Position numbers and translations under genes: made by a program | The notes under the pieces: generated by a model | The model's input: only the letters and a program-made list of their open reading frames with translations | The model's database searches: none | Told to the model about the DNA's origin: nothing | Assembly (NCBI GenBank): GCA_030562195.1 | Contig: JAUJPP010000012.1 | Coordinates: 11,098,001-11,162,000, forward strand | Source: Nipponacmea schrenckii | Lineage: Eukaryota > Mollusca > Gastropoda > Lottiidae | Length of the DNA: 64,000 nt | Reading direction: 5' to 3' | Shown here: piece after piece, positions 11,956 to 23,079 of the stretch | Numbering within the stretch: the stretch's first letter is position 1 | How the letters are laid out: each line of letters begins with the position of its first letter

Positions 11956-14900
11956 GAGTTGGAGAGGACAAATTAGCTACTGCAAATGGTGATGATGTGG
12001 TATTGGTAGAGGACAATTTAGTTACTGCAAATGGTGATGATGAGGTTTTGGGAGAGGAGAAATTAGTTGCTGCAAATGGTGATGATGAGGTTTTGGGAGA
12101 GGAGAAATTAGCTGCTGAAAATGGTGATGATGAAGTATTTAAAGAGGAGAAATTAGTTGCTGAAAATGGTGATGATGAAGTATTTGAAGAGGAGAAATTA
12201 GCTGCTGAAAATGGTGATGATGAAGTATTTGCAGAGGAGAAATTAGCTGCTGAAAATGGTGATGATGAGGTATTGGGAGAGGAGAAATTAGCTGCTGAAA
12301 ATGGTGATGATGAGGTATTGGGAGAGGAGGAATTAGTTGCTGAAAATGGCGATGATGAGGTTTTGGGAGAGGAGAAATTAGTTGCTGAAAATGGTGATGA
12401 TGAAGTATTTGAAGAGGAGAAATTAGCTGCTGAAAATGGTGATGATGAGGTATTGGGAGAAGAGAAATTAGTTGCTGAAAATGGTGATGATGAGGTTTTG
12501 GGAGAGGAGAAATTAGCTGCTGAAAATGGTGATGATGAAGTATTTGAAGAGGAGAAATTAGCTGCTGAAAATGGTGATGATGAGGTATTGGGAGAGGAGG
12601 AATTAGTTGCTGAAAATAGTGATGATGAGGTATTGGGAGAGGAGAAATTAGTTGCTGAAAATGGTGATGATGAGGTATTGGGAGAGGAGGAATTAGTTGC
12701 TGAAAATAGTGATGATGAGGTATTGGGAGAGGAGAAATTAGTTGCTGAAAATGGTGATGATGAAGTATTTGAAGAGGAGAAATTAGCTGCTGAAAATGGT
12801 GATGATGAGGTATTGGGAGAGGAGAAATTAGTTGCTGAAAATGGTGATGATGAGGTATTGGGAGAGGAGTAATTAGTTGCTGAAAATGGCGATGATGAGG
12901 TTTTGGGAGAGGAGAAATTAGTTGCTGAAAATGGTGATGATGAAGTATTTGAAGAGGAGAAATTAGCTGCTGAAAATGGTGATGATGAGGTATTGGGAGA
13001 AGAGAAATTAGTTGCTGAAAATGGTGATGATGAGGTTTTGGGAGAGGAGAAATTAGCTGCTGAAAATGGTGATGATGAAGTATTTGAAGAGGAGAAATTA
13101 GCTGCTGAAAATGGTGATGATGAGGTATTGGGAGAGAAGGAATTAGTTGCTGAAAATAGTGATGATGAGGTATTCGGAGAGGAGAAATTAGTTGCTGAAA
13201 ATGGTGATGATGAAGTATTTGAAGAGGAGAAATTAGCTGCTGAAAATGGTGATGATGAGGTATTGGGAGAGGAGGAATTAGTTGCTGAAAATGGTGATGA
13301 TGAGGTTTTGGGAGAGGAGAAATTAGCTGCTGAAAATGGTGATGATGAAGTATTTGAAGAGGAGAAATTAGCTGCTGAAAATGGTGATGATGAGGTATTG
13401 GGAGAAGAGAAATTAGTTGCTGAAAATGGTGATGATGAGGTTTTGGGAGAGGAGAAATTAGCTGCTGAAAATGGTGATGATGAAGTATTTGAAGAGGAGA
13501 AATAAGCTGCTGAAAATGGTGATGATGAGGTATTGGGAGAGGAGGAATTAGTTGCTGAAAATGGTGATGATGAGGTATTGGGAGAGGAGAAATTAGTTGC
13601 TGAAAATGGTGATGATGAGGTTTTGGGAGAGGAGAAATTAGTTGCTGAAAATGGTGATGATGAGGTTTTGGGAGAGGAGGAATTAGTTGCTGAAAATGGC
13701 GATGATGAGGTTTTGGGAGAGGAGAAATTAGTTGCTGAAAATGGTGATGATGAGGTTTTGGGAGAGGAGAAACTAGTTGCTTAAAATGGTGATGATGAGG
13801 TTTTGGGAGAGGAGAAACTGGTTGCTTAAAATGGTGATGATGAGGTTTTGGGAGAGGAGAAATTAGTTGCTGAAAATGGTGATGATGAGGTTTTGGGAGA
13901 GGAGAAATTAGTTGCTGAAAATGGTGATGATGAGGTTTTGGGAGAGGAGAAATTAGTTGCTGAAAATGGTGATGATGAAGTATTTGAAGAGGAGAAATTA
14001 GTTGCTGAAAATGGTGATGATGAAGTATTTGAAGAGGACAAATTAGCTGCTGAAAATGGTGATGATGAAGTATTTGCAGAGGAGAAATTAGCTGCTGAAA
14101 ATGGTGATGATGAGGTATTGGGAGAGGAGAAATTAGCTGCTGAAAATGGTGATGATGAAGTATTTGAAGAGGAGAAATTAGCTGCTAAAAATGGTGATGA
14201 TGAGGTTTCGGGAGAGGAGAAATTAGCTGCTGAAAATGGTGATGATGAAGTATTTGAAGAGGAGAAATTAGCTGCTGAAAATGGTGATGATGAGGTATTG
14301 GGAGAGGAGGAATTAGTTGCTGAAAATGGTGATGATGATAAAGTATTGGTAGGGGACAAATTGGTTGCTGAAAATGGTGATGATGAGGTTTTGGGAGAGG
14401 AGAAATTAGTTGCTGAAAATGGTGATGATGAGGTTTTGGGAGAGGAGAAATTAGTTGCTGAAAATGGTGATGATGAGGTTTTGGGAGAGGAGAAATTAGC
14501 TGCTGAAAATGGTGATGATGAAGTATTTGAAGAGGAGAAATTAGTTGCTGAAAATGGTGATGATGAAGTATTTGAAGAGGACAAATTAGCTGCTGAAAAT
14601 GGTGATGATGAAGTATTTGCAGAGGAGAAATTAGCTGCTGAAAATGGTGATGATGAGGTATTGGGAGAGGAGAAATTAGCTGCTGAAAATGGTGATGATG
14701 AGGTTTTGGGAGAGGAGAAATTAGTTGCTGAAAATGGTGATGATGAGGTTTTGGGAGAGGAGAAATTAGCTGCTGAAAATGGTGATGATGAAGTATTTGA
14801 AGAGGAGAAATTAGCTGCTGAAAATGGTGATGATGAGGTATTGGGAGAGGAGGAATTAGTTGCTGAAAATGGTGATGATGAGGTATTGGGAGAGGAGAAA

Positions 14901-15655
14901 TTAGTTGCTGAAAATGGTGATGATGAGGTATTGGGAGAGGAGGAATTAGTTGCTGAAAATGGTGATGATGATGTGGTTTTGGGAGAGGAGAAATTAGTTG
15001 CTGAAAATTGCGATGATGAGGTTTTGGGAGAGGAGAAATTAGTTGCTGAAAATGGTGATGATGAGGTTTTGGGAGAGGAGAAATTAGTTGCTAAATATGG
15101 TGATGATGAGGTTTTGGGAGAGGAGAAATTAGTTGCTGAAAATGGCGATGATGAGGTTTTGGGAGAGGAGAAATTAGTTGCTGAAAATGGTGATGATGAG
15201 GTTTTGGGAGGGAGAAATTAGTTGCTGAAAATGGTGATGATGAGGTATTGGTAGGGGACAAATTAGTTGCTGAAAATGGCGATGATGAGGTTTTTGGGAG
15301 AGGAGAAATTAGTTGCTGAAAATGGTGATGATGAGGTTTTGGGAGAGGAGAAATTAGTTGCTGAAAATGGTGATGATGAGGTTTTGGGAGAGGAGAAATT
15401 AGTTGCTGAAAATGGTGATGATGAGGTATTGGTAGGGGACAAATTAGTTGCTGAAAATGGCGATGATGAGGTTTTGGGAGAGGAGAAATTAGTTGCTGAA
15501 AATGGTGATGATGAGGTTTTGAGAGAGGAGAAACTAGTTGCTGAAAATGGTGATGATGAGGTTTTGGGAGAGGAGAAATTAGTTGCTGAAAATGGTGATG
15601 ATGAGGTTTTGGGAGAGGAGAAATTAGTTGCTGAAAATGGTGATGATGAAGTATT
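11956..15655 (+). repeat. 45-bp coding minisatellite, about 82 units of a 15-residue acidic repeat
   Basis: The consensus residue unit is GEEKLVAENGDDEVL. Positions vary in a limited way: Val or Ala after Leu, Leu or Phe before the Gly/Glu/Ala position, Lys or Glu before Leu. Units are exactly 45 bp until about 14338, where an extra GAT adds a codon. Blocks repeat at 540 bp (12 units): 12361-12900 matches 12901-13440 almost base for base, and a run with the rare 'gatgaagtatttgcagag' unit recurs at about 14060 and 14603. Four substitutions create stops (about 12870, 13503, 13782, 13827), and indels near 15210 and 15290 shift the frame. The minus strand is also open over long stretches, a by-product of the repeat. 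Confidence 0.9.
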
Positions 15656-16109
15656 TGGAGAACACGAAACATACACTGATGGACATTTTAAGCGAAGGGA
15701 TAGAACAAGAGGAATTTGATGATCCAAATGATCCTGATTATATACCCTATGTGGATAAAAAATTAGAAGACATTCTTGAAATAGATGAAATTAATTTTGA
15801 GCAGAAAATTATCGAGTTTGTAAATGAGGACAATTACAATTCTAAAATGATGGAAATAGGCGAAGAGTCTAAAAACACTGCCTTTAGAGATGAAGATGGA
15901 GATGATGCTGAAAGTTTTATAAATACCAATAAAAATCGTGATCTTGACATAAAATTTCCAAAACAAGACAAATGTACAGGCGTGGTGGATGATGATGCGA
16001 TAGAATTAGAGGAATTTGATGATGCAATCTACCCTGATTCCATCCCTTTGGCCTATGAAAGAATAAAAGATATTCTAGATATAGATGAAATAGTAAGCGC
16101 TTCTGAAGA

Positions 16110-16966
16110 TGAAGATGAATGAGACTGATGGAACCAATTTACTCTCAGGAATATTAAGTCACTGGAAAAAGGTTGAAAATAAGGATTCAGAAATAGTTGA
16201 GATGGTGAATGACAATATAGAAGAGGAAATAGATACGGAGAATGAAATAATGCATGACAAAAACTACCCAGATATTTATATCAAGAAGATACTTAAGTGT
16301 GATCACAAACTAACAGGCCAAAAGAAAACTGGAAACCGAGTTTACAATTCTTTACATTCTTGCCTATTTTGTAAGAAATATTTTCTTCACATAAAACCCC
16401 ATCTTATTGCAAAGCACAATCATATCCCTGATGTTTCTGAAGCTATTACTGATAAAAGTGGTGACAAATTTGATAGACTTAGAGTCCTTGGAGATAATGA
16501 AAATAACAAAAAGGTTCTTGAAGATAAAAAGGGATTACTACTTCTAAGAAGACGCCCTGTTAAAGAGTTCACTATAGATGACTTTGGACCCTGCCCAAAC
16601 TGTCAAGATTGGGTTTCCAAATCAAACATTAAACGCCATCAGAAAACCTGTGTAGGTATAGATAACGCCTTGGGAGTTCAAAGTAAACGAAATTTGTTAT
16701 TGCAGTCAGATGTTTATTGTGGTCGTTTTACATCTTGCGCATCAAAGATGTTGACGGAGGAAGTTTTTGCAATAATGACTGTGGATAAAATTTCTCAAAT
16801 TGCCCAGAATGACCCTCTGATAGTAGCACTAGGGGATTTCTGGTTGCGACAAAACATAGATAATGCCCTAAAGAGAGCCCAATACGCATCTCAAAGAATG
16901 CGGCTTGCAGCGAGATTGCTAATTCAGTTGAGAACTGGAACCAAAAATAGTGCTGAAATGACAATG
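16110..16966 (+). pseudogene. zinc-finger region of the PWWP/recombinase gene
   Basis: This open segment encodes CLFCKKYFLHIKPHLIAKH, a C-x2-C-x9-H-x4-H finger, then a linker ending in LLLRRRPVKEF, and CPNCQDWVSKSNIKRHQKTC, a C-x2-C-x11-H-x3-C finger. After these comes a helical region (DKISQIAQNDPLIVALGDFW). The paired fingers followed by 'LLxxRRP' and a recombinase-like core is the layout I recall from an uncharacterised animal protein family. The frame starts by overlapping the acidic region in another frame (a frameshift in a GAAGAT run near 16115) and ends at TGA 16967-16969, probably a mutated Arg codon because the homologous reading continues as DFLTPSHFDDIV. Confidence 0.7.
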
Positions 16967-17238
16967 TGAGACTTTCTTACACCATCACATTTTGATGATA
17001 TTGTAAATGCTTCACTGGAGATTGCCTTACCAATGATGGATGATGAAGAGCAACTAAAATCGCCCTCAAACTGTCTTAAATTAAAGTACGATTTGATTCG
17101 TCTCACAAACTTCAAATGGAGTTTTATTGTTAAAAAAACCCTTGAAAATAGTCAACGAAAAGATTTTGAAAAAATATTTTGAAACTCATGTCTGGGGAAA
17201 TACAAAACTAGGGTGACGAAATAGGCTACGCAGTTTTA

Positions 17239-18773
17239 ATGAGAAGATCTTTCACAAAATCGAAGCAAATCCCAACACCTTCTGACATTGAGTTGTTAAA
17301 CAGACACGTTCATGCAGAGTTAAGTACAATCCTGTTAACACCTTCAAATTTTAAACGAATTGTCTCACTAGTGCAGTGTCGTTTGCTCAGCTACAATAAA
17401 GGAAGATCGGGTGAAATAGATGCAATAAGGTGAGAAGTAATTTCATAGGTTGTGTTTTTAAGTTTTAATTAAGTCCTAGAATTTTCCTGTTCTGTCAATA
17501 ACTAAGAATAAAATAGACAAATACTAGCTTAATCTTTAAAAGACATTTAGTAAAGGTGTTTGATGAAGATAAACAAATTCTTATCAAATACAATTACTAA
17601 CTTTATTTGAGCGACGTTTCAACCAGCGTTCTCTGGTCTTTATCAAACGATCATCATTGCTTGTATTCCATAAATTTTGTAAATACTAGATCATTTATTA
17701 TTTATTTTCAGCATCAACAATTTTCGTTCAAGAAGGAAAGAGCTCAGTGATGTTGATAAAAGCTTAATAGGAGATTTAACAGCTTTAGAAAAACACTTAC
17801 TAGAATCTCAAGATTTAATGATAGTGAGAGGGAAGGTAAGTTTGACATTATGATTCTTGACTGTTTATTTTTTATTTGAAATGCATGACTGTATAGAATT
17901 TTATATAAAATTTTATGTGTTTTATGTTTTTCAGCGTGGAAGGGGAGTTCCAGTTATCATTCCACGAGATTGCCATAAACCACTAGAATTTCTATCAAAA
18001 AGAGAGGTTAGAGCCAAGGCAAACATTAAGGACGTCAATCTATATTTGTTTCCAGTACATCATTATCTCAGAAACCAGTTGTTAAGTATTATTAGTCACT
18101 TGTAGTGTGAAAGCATCACATTGTATATGTATGAAAGATAATTTTAGTACAAACATTTAGAATTATGTTGAAGATAACTGTTACTTGACATGTCCTCAAA
18201 ACAAAAGGTTCATGTATATTTTTTTTTATTTTTGATACATATATTTCTGAATAGATAATTAGCTACAAAAAGAATAAAATAGACTCTGCTTATAAAAAAA
18301 AGTACATTCACCTTAAACTATTTTAGCCATTGGAGCTGCCCGAAGTTATGAATCCTTGAAAACATTAACCAGTGAACTCAATTTACAACATCCAGAAAAA
18401 ATAACCAGTGTTACAATGAGAAAATACACGGCTACACTTTCTCAAGTAGGTACCCGATATTTACTTATTATTTTCTTCATTTACAATTGTTTAGGACACT
18501 TCAAAAAATCCTTTATTTTGCCAAAAAACAAAATCATCTCAAGTATAAATACTATACTTTAATATATCAACTATTTTCCAGGTTATTAACTTAGATACCC
18601 AGCAGCTAGACTGGCTCTGTAAACATTTGGGGCACGCTAAGAGAGTGCACCAAGAACACTACCAAACAATGTCAGGGTTTTTAGAACGTGTTAAAGTAAG
18701 CAAATTGTTACTGGTTCAAGATTTAAACCTTACGAAAAACTTACGAAAAAATTGGATGACATAACATTTGAAG
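17239..18773 (+). pseudogene. tyrosine-recombinase-like core of the same gene (five exons)
   Basis: The reading IPTPSDIELLNRH...RIVSLVQCRLLSYNKGRSGEI matches a box I helix, with Arg at 17404-17406. The next exons give RSRRKELSDVDKSLIGDL, then VPVIIPRDCHKP (candidate beta-hairpin region) and SKREVRAKANI...LFPVHHYLRN. Exon 18327-18445 ends with VTMRKYTATLSQ (box II, Arg at 18419-18421). Exon 18582 onward has LDWLCKHLGHAKRVHQEHY: His of LGH at 18633-18635 and the candidate nucleophile Tyr at 18660-18662. The order R, R, H, Y is that of the tyrosine recombinase superfamily. Box II lacks the leading His, which is common in divergent members. The exon then continues as VSKLLLVQD before an A-run frameshift near 18750. 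The intron donor near 18085 is the weakest border. Confidence 0.6.
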
Positions 18774-19043
18774 GTTAGTAGTTTATAGAATACATAATTT
18801 GATAATGCCAATTCAAATAGCATTGTAATGCTAATGCAAAATGTGGTTTATCAATGAGTTACAGAAATAACAATTAGATTTGAATCTATTTCCATAAAGA
18901 TGTTTTCCACTATGATACAATCTAGGAAACTGAATGTTAGATTTTCATTTATTTTGTTTTTGTGTAATCTTGTAATAGAATTTGATAAGAATTAAAAATT
19001 CAAAGCATCTTTAATTTGTATTATTTCTTTTTCAATTCTTCAG

Positions 19044-19428
19044 ATGTTTTGTCAGAAAAGATGCCGAGAGAGAATATTGAGACTTCAGAACATGAAACCA
19101 TAGAAATGAATCCAAATATTGTTGAGGCAGAACAACCTGCAACCGTTCCCAAGAAAAGAAAAATTTCAGAAGAGGAAGAATCTTCTGATTATGATTTACC
19201 CACCATGACAAAAGCGCCCAAGAAAAAGAAGGGGAATACAAAATGCAAACGAATCTGGTGGACGGCTGAACAAATACTGAAATCTTTAAATTTTTCAAAA
19301 AGCACCTTGAAACTAAAACTACACCACGGAAACCAGAATGCATAAATATTATGGCAAAAAGTAAATTCTTAAAAGATAAACATTATACAGATATTATTAA
19401 AAAAATTTCGAATATTAATCACAAATAA
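19044..19428 (+). pseudogene. C-terminal exon of the PWWP/recombinase gene
   Basis: The exon encodes an acidic linker, a basic stretch (PKKRKISEEEES..., then APKKKKGNTKCKR, possible nuclear localisation signals) and IWWTAEQ. After a one-base shift in the T-run near 19291 the reading continues as FFKKHLETKT...PECINIMAKS...IIKKISN and stops at 19426-19428. A Trp followed by short helices suggests a SANT/Myb-like or helix-turn-helix fold, which would bind DNA. That reading depends on the frameshift being a late mutation or a sequence error. Confidence 0.5.
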
Positions 19429-20439
19429 GTTAAGTCATGGAAACTGTTAAAATGAGTGTGATTTTTTATAGTTTTAAAGGACTGTAGTTTTATTAATCCT
19501 GTTTTTTGTGGAAAAAGTTGGAATATTTTAAAAGGTGTATTTAAGCTTAATGCGGTAGAAGTTGCTTAATCGCAGTAGACTATAGATGTTCAATCATTCA
19601 GACACTAACTCTTATTTACATCCATTACGTGTAAGGAAATGTTACTTACAATTAAAATATGTTTATTTCAGTTACTGTTGCCTTTGCTTACAAAATAAAT
19701 TATAGATTAACAACATTTTTATGTATTAACATTTGTTAAGCTTAAAACTATCATCACTGATTAACAACAATTTGCAAAACACAAATACAAGTATGGTCAT
19801 CGCACAACATACATGAGTGAAGTGAGGGCATGCAGTGAAAATAAAAAGGAAGATTTAGATTTTAAGCCCTGTACTTGCAAAAATGAACATAAAATAAAGG
19901 AATTTTGACGTTTGGAATAACGTCTGTTAAATCAAAATTTCAGTATTAGCCAAAAGACCTTTATAATCGAAATAGTCTGATAAAGACGAAAGTCCCATAG
20001 GGAAACACCTCCTAACAATAAAAACAAATAAAGACACGGTAGCTCATATCCATGTTATATTAGCGGAACATGTGGTCAAAGGGGAGATAAAATTCTGGTT
20101 TGTGAAGATACGCAAAGTTACACAAGAAAATGTTTTTTTTTTCTGCAAATCAATTATTCCAAGTACGAAAAGTCACACAAGCAGAACAAACATGAAAATT
20201 GCGAAAAGTCTCTTAAGCAGCTGAAATGAACAAAAGTTGAAGTATGTGGTCAAAGAGAGACAATTTTCGTCAAATATGGTCCAGAAAAAAAAGCAGCCTA
20301 ACCTTAGTCGCACAAGAAAAAAAGAAAAGCCCCATAAAATTTAATGACAAAAGACTCTTAATGTACCAATCGCAAGAATCGATTAAAAGTCCCCAAAGGT
20401 GAGGTCTCACAAGAAAAAGTATCTAAAGGTAGCATTCTT
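19429..20439. other. unassigned DNA inside the 12.9-kb insertion
   Basis: AT-rich sequence downstream of the recombinase-like gene, with several short A-runs and repeated motifs such as AAAAGTC and CACAAG(C/A)A in 20000-20400. No open frame worth reporting. Confidence 0.5.
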
Positions 20440-22150
20440 ACGTCCGTCCGACGGTCCGTCCGTCCGTCCACAATTGCTCGTAAACACTCTACACGGTGTA
20501 ATTCTTGACGGATTTAGATGAAACTTAATATGAGTGTTTATGATCACGCAAGGATGAACCCTATTGAAAATCAGCGAAATCGGAAAAAAATTAGTATGAG
20601 TTCGTGCCCTTGTTCTTGAATGGCTCGTAAACACTCTACAACGTGCAATTCTTGACCGATTTTGATGAAACTTGGTGTGAGAGTATGTTATAACTCAAGG
20701 ATAAACCCTATCGAAAATCAGCGAAATCGAAAAACATTTAGTATGAGTTATTGCCCTTGTTCTTGAAAACGCGTTCAATTTTAGCTTGTAAACACTCTTG
20801 AGAGAACAATTTTTAATAGATTTTAATGAAAATTGGCCTGAGTAATTGTTATCACCCAGGGATGAAGCCTATTGAAAACCAGTCAAATCGAAAAAAAATT
20901 AATATCAGTTATTGCCCTTTTTTTTGAAACGCGTTCAATTTTTAGCTTGTAAACACTCTACAAAGCACAGTTATTGACCGATTTTGACGAAACTTGCTGA
21001 AATTGTTTAATATCAAGAATGAACCCTTTTGAAAATAGCACATATCGAAATATATTTAATAGGAATATTGCCCTTGTTCTATAAAATGTGTTGGATTTTT
21101 GCCTTGTAAACACTCTACAAGTCACAATTCTTGAGCGATTTTGACATAACTTGGCATGAGTATTTGTAATCACCTAAGGATGAACCCTATTGAAATTCAA
21201 ATAAATCGAAATATATTTAGTGTCAGTTATTGCCCTTGTGTTTGAAAACAGGTTTAACTTTTTGGCTAATAAACACTCTAGAAGGTACAATTCATGACCA
21301 ATGTTGACAAAAATCTCTGAAATTGTTGGATATCGCAAGGGATGAGCCTAATTAAAAATATCAAAATATATCTAATATGAATTATTGCCCTTGTTCTTTT
21401 AAACGCGTTCGATTTTTGTCTCGTAAACACTCTACATGGCACAATTCTTGATGGATTTCTATGAAACTTGGTGTGAGAGTGTGTTATAACTCAGGATGAA
21501 CCCTATTGTTCTTGAAAACGCATTCAATTTTAGCTTGTAAACACTCTAGAAAGAACTATTCTTAATGGACTTTGATTAACTTTGGCTTGAGTATTTGTTT
21601 TTACCCAAGGTTGAACCCTATTATAAATCAAATAAATAGAAATATATTTAGTGTCAGTTATAGCCCTTGTTCTTGAAAACGCGTTCAATTTTAGCTTGTA
21701 AACACTCTAGAAAGAACAATTTTTAATGGATTTTGATGTAACTTGGCTGGAGTATTTGTTGTCTCCCAAGGATGAACCCTATTGAAAGTTATAGATTTTT
21801 TTTTTGAAAACGCGTTCAATTTAACTCGTAAACACTCTAGAAAGAACAATTTTTAATGGATTTCGATGAAACTTGGCTTTAGTATTTGTTTTCTCACAAG
21901 GATAAACCCTATTGAAAATCAGATAAATCGAAAAATATTTAATGTCATTTATTGCGCCTGTTTTGGCTTGTGAACACTCTAAACATTCCTTTTTGACAAA
22001 ACTCGCTGAAATTGTTTAATATCAACCAAGGATGAGCCTTATTAAGAATTAAAAATATCAAAATATTATTAAGGGTGAACCCTATTGCAAATCATAAAAA
22101 TACCGAAAAATATTTAATGAGTTGTTATTAGGTACAATTCTTGACAGTTT
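20440..22150. repeat. degenerate tandem repeat, unit about 110-160 bp, starting with GTCCGTCC
   Basis: After CGTCCGTCCGACGGTCCGTC the motif TGTAAACACTCTA recurs at about 20480, 20627, 20788, 20949, 21106, 21268, 21423, 21537, 21697 and 21828, each followed by a version of ATTCTTGACCGATTTTGATGA and GGATGAACCCTATTGAAAAT. Units differ by substitutions and small deletions, so the array is old. The first unit resembles the repeat at 1373-1835. It forms the right part of the large insertion. Confidence 0.8.
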
Positions 22151-22288
22151 TTAATGAAACTAGAGACCCTAGAAAAAAATAGGTTGGAAGGTTGAATATT
22201 TCATTCCACTTATTGTAACCTTACTGAAAAGTTTTTATTTGAAATAAATGCTGCCCGTGGGAGTATATTACCTTGCCTGGCAAGCTAT

Positions 22289-23050
22289 CTTGTTAACATT
22301 AATACATATATTTTATAAATTCATTTATTTATGTTACAAGTCGTATTTTTCGTCATTATTTGTAATGATTAATGCATGATAATATTTGTATATTTTATTT
22401 ATATCTGTTGCTTTTCGTCTTGTTTGTTAACTTTGCATAATATCCTTTTTTGTCGTATATTTTGTATAGTTTGTTTATTTATGTCCACTTGTAGTGTGTC
22501 ATTAGTTATACCTTGGTAACAAAAAAGAGTCATGAGTTTACTGTACCCAACGTTTCAACAATGTCATCAGGTGACAGATAAAATCAAATGCAGAATATAC
22601 TCTGCGTGATAGTCTATTAAAACAATCAGGTGTGTATTCTTTAAATACCTTGTACAGTATGATTGTAGACAAATTCAAACATGAAACCCCTATTGTCATC
22701 AAACATTAAGACATAAAGGTTTCTTTCAATATATTTACAAATTGTTTCTTCATATATTCTTATCATTGTTCAATAGTATATAATAATTATCAATTCAAAT
22801 AAGATCAGTTTTTTATGCTTTTTGTTCTGTGAAGAATAAGGACAAATATTATATATAAATAAATAAATAAAAAAGTCCGAGGGGGTCGGAGATGCTCGAG
22901 GTCTTACGAAGCCAACAACTGATGAATTGGCAGTTGGCAGAATTTTGATCATTTAGAGGACTTATGTAGGCCTTTACTTGTAATTAAAGCCTTTCAATTT
23001 CCCACCCGAAATACGTCACTGATATGTTCATAATTACCTCTTATATAATA
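22289..23050 (+). repeat. 3' flank module of the receptor array (copy 1)
   Basis: Sequence running from ATTAATACATATATTTT through TTACTGTACCCAACGTTTCA and AGGGGGTCGGAGATGCTCGA is repeated after copy 3 (47690-48350) and copy 4 (57150-57840). It marks the downstream part of each duplicated unit. No conserved coding frame is seen; it may be plain duplicated spacer. Confidence 0.7.
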
Positions 23051-23079
23051 ACAGTGCTTGTCGAGCCGAGGTAAGTTGG

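Larger units (their letters stand above)
10274..19428 (+). pseudogene. PWWP-like / acidic-repeat / zinc-finger / tyrosine-recombinase-like multi-exon gene, decayed
   Basis: Inferred exons: 10274-10398, 10558 to about 10619 or 10625, 11492-11560, 11785-17429, 17712-17835, 17935 to about 18085, 18327-18445, 18582 to about 18773, and 19044-19428. The first two give a PWWP-like domain (FAWAKLRNTP, WPAKVLHYG, then VKLSNLLPF). The long exon holds about 82 acidic 15-residue repeats, two EEFDD...P(D)xIP...DILxIDEI motifs (about 15715 and 16012), a C2H2-type and a C2HC-type finger, and the start of a recombinase-like core that runs through the later exons. The tail is basic. The exons join in compatible phases, which is evidence for a once-functional spliced gene. 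Lesions: stops at about 12870, 13503, 13782, 13827, 16967 and 17179, and frameshifts near 15210, 15290, 16115, 17200, 18750 and 19291. An exon upstream of 10274 with the start codon was not found. It belongs, as far as I recall, to a family of uncharacterised fish, cnidarian and mollusc proteins with the same finger-core layout. Confidence 0.65.
9352..22288. mobile_element. about 12.9-kb insertion in the 3' flank of copy 1, carrying the PWWP/recombinase gene
   Basis: The 3' flank of copy 4 reads continuously from TAGTTTGTCGTATTGTTTAT (about 57078) through TTGTTATCATTAATACATAT. In copy 1 the same flank stops near 9351 (...GTATTGTTTCTCAAT) and resumes near 22285 (TTGTTAACATTAATAC). Everything between is therefore extra: GTCGTCACCC plus GTCCGTCC tetranucleotides at the left, unassigned DNA to about 10270, the PWWP/repeat/recombinase pseudogene (10274-19428), unassigned DNA (19430-20440), a degenerate tandem array (20440-22150) and a right end reading CTTGCCTGGCAAGCTATCTT. 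The left-end motif recurs at 1430 and the right-end motif at 58370. I see no clear terminal inverted repeat, and about 14 bases of target seem lost or changed. One large insertion or nested insertions are both possible. Confidence 0.6.

Noticed and set aside
13826..14584. Long minus-strand frame (Ser/Pro/Thr-rich, 252 codons) and the related 15091-15672 and 15263-15727 frames
   Set aside because: They are the antisense reading of the 45-bp repeat; the plus strand joins to real flanking exons.
11956..15655. CRISPR-like regular repeats
   Set aside because: Units are contiguous with no unique spacers, are translated as a 15-residue repeat and lie in an animal gene.
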